NCBI GenBank assembly: GCA_036479115.1
Contig: JAZGFD010000146.1
Location: 1 to 7,864, forward strand
Length of the DNA: 7,864 nt
Origin: UBA7328 sp036479115
Lineage (GTDB): Bacteria; Bacteroidota; Bacteroidia; Chitinophagales; Saprospiraceae
Reading direction: 5' to 3'
In this document: piece by piece, positions 5,389 to 7,864 of the stretch
Layout: each line of letters opens with the position of its first letter
Position numbering within the stretch: the first letter of the stretch is position 1
Position numbers and translations under genes: made by a program
Notes under the pieces: generated by a model
The model's database searches: none
What the model was told of the DNA's origin: nothing
Seen by the model: only the letters and a program-made list of their open reading frames with translations

Positions 5389-7773
5389 CATGAAAACTAT
5401 GAATCTATAAATGAATCATTGGAATCATGTTGGGTTCCAGTATGGTTTAAAAATGAAGGCTGTACTACTGCTGGTATTTATGAAAATAGGAATGGAAATT
5501 ACGTGTATTATGCCACCCTTAAAAAACATGAAAGTTATAAAGTCACTGCTCAAAAAGGCAGCGAATGGGCCATTACAAAAGGCTACAATGTAAAAAAACG
5601 GTGGTGGGTATCCCATTGCTCTGAACAGAGCGTAAAAATTGACCTTGGTGGTTGTCACAACAGCCATGATACATATTGTGGCGCAAATGTCAGTTTTAAA
5701 AACAGTTTTTGTCATACTCTAAGTGTGTATCATGATGACAATGGACATCATACACATTACAAAGACATAGCACCTAAAGCCCACTGGAATGTTTCTACTA
5801 AAAAAGGACAAAAATGGATCATCAAACACCAGCATACTGTTAAGAAAAGATGGACAGTCGCTTCGTGTGGAAATCAATATGTGGATTTAAATTTTAATGG
5901 ATGTAACTATGGAGATGGCGGACATTCTACTTGTAGTGCAAAGGTTCGATTCAACAATCATTTTTGCCATTCATTAGGAATTTATTATAATAAAAATGGC
6001 CATCATAAGCTATATACTAACATAGCTCCTAACCAATCGTGGAGCGTCAACAGTAAAAAAGGGGAAGAATGGATTATTAAACATGGACATACGGTTAAAA
6101 AGAGATGGCATGTTTCCTCTTGTGGCAATCACAGTATCACACTAGATTTTGGGGGGTGTAGCACCACTACAAGCAATTGTTCTGCTAAAGTAGGATTCAA
6201 AAATAATAATTGTGGTACACTTGGTATTTATTACAATAACAATGGACATCATACTCATTATAAAAATTTACCATCCAATGGTTACTGGAGTACCAATACT
6301 AAAAAAGGGCACGAATGGATAATAAAAGATGGGCACACAATAAAGAAAAGATGGCACGTACCTTCTTGCGGTAGTCACAATGTAAACTTAAATTTTGCTG
6401 GATGTAGTGAACACAATGGACAGTCATCATGCTATTCTAAAGTAGGTTTTAAAAATAAACATTGTAAATCTCTGAGTATATATTGGGATAACAACGGTCA
6501 CCATGTGCATTATAAAAATCTTGCACCCAAGGCTGAATGGTGGACCAGTACAAAAAAAGGGCATCAATGGGTAATAAAAGAAGGAAGTCAAGTCATGAAA
6601 AGGCATAAAGTAACAACGTGCTCTCAGCACCTTGTAAACCTTTCTTTCGGTAATTGTCACAATGATCACAATGCTTGTAATGTAAATGTCGGATTCTTTA
6701 ACAAAAATTGTAAGAAGCTCAGTATTTATTGGAAAGATGGACATAAACTTGTCCATTATAAAGACCTGGTACACAATGGGTATTGGAGAGTACGTACAAA
6801 ACAAGGGCATCAGTGGGTGATTAAACATGGTGATGTGACTATGAAATACTGGACTGTTTCACATTGTGACGATATCAATCTGAGCCTGAATTATGGAGGA
6901 TGTGATGAACTTTGCAGTGATGGCAGTAAAAAACAAGAGCCTGATACAAGCTGTGATGACTATGACTCTAATACAGAGAATGACGTAGTTCAAGAAGATG
7001 GCTGTACATGTGCAGGTACTCAAAAAAATGCGACTGATGATTGTGAAATGAGCTACGACACATACGAATCAGGATGGGGAAATTGGTATGATGGAGGCGC
7101 TCATTGTAGCCGCCATTATTCTAGTCATGGCCCCATGCATGGAAAGTACTCAGTGCAACTTAGAGCCAATAATGGTTGGGCTTCGAGCACCTATTCTGTG
7201 GCAATGAATATGCACACTCATAAGTCTGTAAAAGTAGACTTTGTTTACATGACAACGGGATTATCACACAATGAAGCTTTTGCTCTAGAATATTCTCCTA
7301 ATGATGGGCACACTTGGTACAGTGCTAAGAAATGGTATAAAGGAAGCCACTTTAACAATAATAAAATGTACCAAGAATCGATATCATTTAATTCTACTTT
7401 TGGCAAGAAGACGAGACTTAGATTTAGATCTTATACATCTAGCCACAGTCATCACATTTACCTTGATGATGTGAAAATTTCTTCATGTGCATATAATGAT
7501 GCTAAAGGAGATAATAGTGAATCATCTATCGGAAAGTCAAAAGAAATTGACGTGATTAGTCCTATAGAGTTAAGTGTTTTTCCTAACCCTGCTGTTGACA
7601 GGATTCATATTAATGGTTTATCGGATGATGAATCATTTGATATTTATAGCATAGATGGAAGAGTGGTAATAAGCAACAACACAGTTTCAACCCTTAATGT
7701 TTCACAACTCATAGAAGGCACTTACTTCCTACGAAGCACAGAAGGGAAAGTGGCTAAGTTTATTAAACAATAA
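5257..7773 (+). CDS. Secreted protein with six tandem VHL-beta-like modules, jelly-roll-like domain and T9SS sorting domain
   Basis: I count 838 residues from the ATG at 5257. The order is: a signal peptide with basic stretch LKKK, hydrophobic LLILFFFSFSII and cleavage-site-like ASA at residues 42-44; six cysteine-bounded 76-residue modules (58-133, 141-216, 226-301, 308-383, 392-467, 474-549); a spacer with CDDYDSNTENDV...DGCTC (566-585); a jelly-roll/MAM-like domain (about 600-744) with YESGWGNW and a closing LDDVKISSC; and a T9SS type A sorting domain (about 767-838) with FPNP at 775-778. It should cross the inner membrane by Sec, leave through the type IX system and be attached or released at the surface. 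The modules resemble the pVHL beta domain, suggesting protein binding. No catalytic motif was seen. The frame is open back to a TTG at 5143. I prefer 5257 or 5269 because they place a normal-length n-region before the signal helix. Confidence 0.85.
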   Translation: MKLLMNLNEQILENSSERLKKKCTLLILFFFSFSIISTENIASAHENYESINESLESCWVPVWFKNEGCTTAGIYENRNGNYVYYATLKKHESYKVTAQKGSEWAITKGYNVKKRWWVSHCSEQSVKIDLGGCHNSHDTYCGANVSFKNSFCHTLSVYHDDNGHHTHYKDIAPKAHWNVSTKKGQKWIIKHQHTVKKRWTVASCGNQYVDLNFNGCNYGDGGHSTCSAKVRFNNHFCHSLGIYYNKNGHHKLYTNIAPNQSWSVNSKKGEEWIIKHGHTVKKRWHVSSCGNHSITLDFGGCSTTTSNCSAKVGFKNNNCGTLGIYYNNNGHHTHYKNLPSNGYWSTNTKKGHEWIIKDGHTIKKRWHVPSCGSHNVNLNFAGCSEHNGQSSCYSKVGFKNKHCKSLSIYWDNNGHHVHYKNLAPKAEWWTSTKKGHQWVIKEGSQVMKRHKVTTCSQHLVNLSFGNCHNDHNACNVNVGFFNKNCKKLSIYWKDGHKLVHYKDLVHNGYWRVRTKQGHQWVIKHGDVTMKYWTVSHCDDINLSLNYGGCDELCSDGSKKQEPDTSCDDYDSNTENDVVQEDGCTCAGTQKNATDDCEMSYDTYESGWGNWYDGGAHCSRHYSSHGPMHGKYSVQLRANNGWASSTYSVAMNMHTHKSVKVDFVYMTTGLSHNEAFALEYSPNDGHTWYSAKKWYKGSHFNNNKMYQESISFNSTFGKKTRLRFRSYTSSHSHHIYLDDVKISSCAYNDAKGDNSESSIGKSKEIDVISPIELSVFPNPAVDRIHINGLSDDESFDIYSIDGRVVISNNTVSTLNVSQLIEGTYFLRSTEGKVAKFIKQ
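5341..5350 (+). repeat. Homopolymer tract of ten T within the signal peptide codons
   Basis: Ten consecutive T residues encode Phe-Phe-Phe and the first base of Ser in the hydrophobic core of the signal peptide. Slippage by one or two bases would shift the frame before all functional domains, so the tract could switch the gene on and off. It may equally be a by-product of Phe codon TTT in an AT-rich genome. Confidence 0.6.
5428..5655 (+). repeat. VHL-beta-like module 1
   Basis: The first of six 76-residue Cys-to-Cys modules is the most divergent. It keeps the four cysteines, Tyr18, Tyr28, Gly44 and Trp47, but has Ala at position 41 and Ser at position 45, where pVHL has Ser111 and His115, and Tyr instead of Trp at position 37. 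Confidence 0.75.
5677..5904 (+). repeat. VHL-beta-like module 2
   Basis: This module follows a 7-residue linker. It has NGHHTHY ending at Tyr28, Thr41, Gln45 and the pattern KKGQKW for positions 42-47. The four cysteines are at module positions 1, 12, 64 and 76. Confidence 0.75.
5932..6159 (+). repeat. VHL-beta-like module 3
   Basis: This module follows a 9-residue Gly-rich linker. It has NGHHKLY ending at Tyr28, and Ser41 (identical to pVHL Ser111) with Glu at position 45. By hand count it is identical to module 4 at 49 of 76 residues with no gap. Confidence 0.75.
6178..6405 (+). repeat. VHL-beta-like module 4
   Basis: This module has the clearest VHL-like pattern: Tyr18, NGHHTHY ending at Tyr28, NLP at 30-32, Thr41, then KKGHEW (42-47) supplying His45 and Trp47. 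It contains seven histidines. The linker before it is 6 residues. Confidence 0.75.
6430..6657 (+). repeat. VHL-beta-like module 5
   Basis: This module has IYW at 17-19, NGHHVHY ending at Tyr28, NLAP, Thr41 and KKGHQW with His45 and Trp47. It is the only module with His instead of Trp at position 59. The linker before it is 8 residues. Confidence 0.75.
6676..6903 (+). repeat. VHL-beta-like module 6
   Basis: This module has IYW at 17-19, HKLVHY ending at Tyr28, Thr41 and KQGHQW with His45 and Trp47. The glycine of the turn before Tyr28 lies one position earlier than in the other modules, but the module length is still 76. The linker before it is 6 residues. Confidence 0.75.
6904..7053 (+). other. 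Cysteine-rich acidic spacer with CDD...NTxND...DGCTC motif
   Basis: The encoded segment contains CDDYDSNTENDV followed by DGCTCAGT, a variant of the 'CDDGxPxTxNDV...DGCTCxG' spacer seen repeatedly in large secreted proteins of Bacteroidota. Its regular Asp/Asn spacing suggests a calcium-binding loop. The usual glycine after CDD is replaced by tyrosine here. It separates the module array from the jelly-roll-like domain. Confidence 0.6.
7054..7488 (+). other. Jelly-roll / MAM-like beta-sandwich domain
   Basis: About 145 residues begin at YDTYESGWGNWYDGG, continue with strand-like segments (KYSVQLRANN, SVKVDFVYM, FALEYSPNDGHTW, TRLRFRSYTSS) and end at HIYLDDVKISSC. This order (an initial 'E.GWG.W.DGG', a middle 'L..S.DGG..W'-type strand, and a final 'DDV.I') is typical of an accessory domain in Bacteroidota secreted enzymes and adhesins with a concanavalin-like or MAM-like fold. 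The ligand, possibly carbohydrate or protein, is unknown. Confidence 0.6.
7555..7770 (+). other. T9SS type A C-terminal sorting domain
   Basis: The last 72 residues carry the typical pattern: SVFPNPA, then IHINGL, DIYSIDGRVV, LNVSQLIEGTYFLR, and a basic end KVAKFIKQ. This is the Por secretion tail that directs export through the type IX secretion system and is normally cleaved on the outer surface. Confidence 0.9.
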
Positions 7774-7791
7774 AATGTAATGACATTCAAT

Positions 7792-7822
7792 GTTTTGGTT
7801 TAAATAACGGCTAAACCAGAAC
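7792..7822 (+). terminator. Hairpin downstream of the repeat protein gene, possible terminator
   Basis: GTTTTGGTTTA (7792-7802) pairs with TAAACCAGAAC (7812-7822) over 11 bp including one G-T pair, with a 9-base loop. It starts 18 bp after the stop codon, a good position for a transcript end. No T-run follows (TATCATTAAAAAA), so intrinsic termination is uncertain. It may act as a 3' stabilising stem. Confidence 0.5.
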
Positions 7823-7864
7823 TATCATTAAAAAATAGAACCTTCAAGAGGAATCTGAATTTCA

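Noticed and set aside
5425..5715. 96-residue minus-strand open frame across module 1
   Set aside because: It is a shadow of the coding strand of the secreted protein. The hydrophobic look comes from reverse-complemented Lys/Asn codons.
6427..6828. 133-residue open frame on the minus strand across modules 5-6
   Set aside because: It is antisense to the well-supported repeat gene. The frame stays open because the repeated modules share codon patterns, and the translated product has no recognisable family or start context.
5428..6903. Tandem repeats as a CRISPR array or recent DNA duplication
   Set aside because: The 228-bp units are coding, diverge at many synonymous positions, and are conserved at protein level only, so they are neither CRISPR repeats nor a recent duplication.

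Overview
This AT-rich window looks like chromosomal DNA of a free-living Bacteroidota bacterium. The best evidence is a large secreted protein that ends in a type IX secretion (T9SS) sorting domain, which is essentially confined to that phylum. A WbqC-family gene, a 'CDD..NT.ND...DGCTC' spacer motif common in Saprospiria/Cytophagia-type adhesins, and the lack of clear Shine-Dalgarno sequences agree with this. The exact genus cannot be told from the sequence.

Layout from left to right. (1) The last codons of an upstream + strand gene overlap, by an ATGA junction, an ABC-2 type exporter permease (18-1139). (2) A convergent minus-strand gene (1197-2447) encodes a DUF819-family polytopic membrane protein. 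(3) A probable minus-strand two-gene unit has a WbqC-like protein (4301-4930) followed after 20 bp by a dynamin-like membrane GTPase (2556-4280). (4) A divergent AT-rich intergenic region of about 330 bp carries a long palindrome and a candidate promoter. (5) A + strand gene of about 2.5 kb (5257-7773) encodes a secreted multimodular protein, followed by a hairpin (7792-7822).

The most striking item is the last gene. After a signal peptide it has six tandem modules, each exactly 76 residues from first to last cysteine. Each has four cysteines at module positions 1, 12, 64 and 76 and invariant Tyr18, Tyr28, Gly44 and Trp47. Compared from memory with human von Hippel-Lindau protein (pVHL), the modules align without gaps across the HIF-hydroxyproline-binding stretch of its beta domain: pVHL Trp88, Tyr98, Ser111, His115 and Trp117 fall on module Tyr18, Tyr28, Thr/Ser41, His/Gln/Glu45 and Trp47. 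I therefore read the gene as a secreted, disulfide-stabilised array of VHL-beta-like domains, probably a surface adhesin. Binding to hydroxyproline-containing polymers (collagen, algal or plant cell-wall glycoproteins) is a testable inference and is not shown by the sequence.

The five gene groups show no obvious common pathway. Apart from the secreted protein the region looks like ordinary chromosome.
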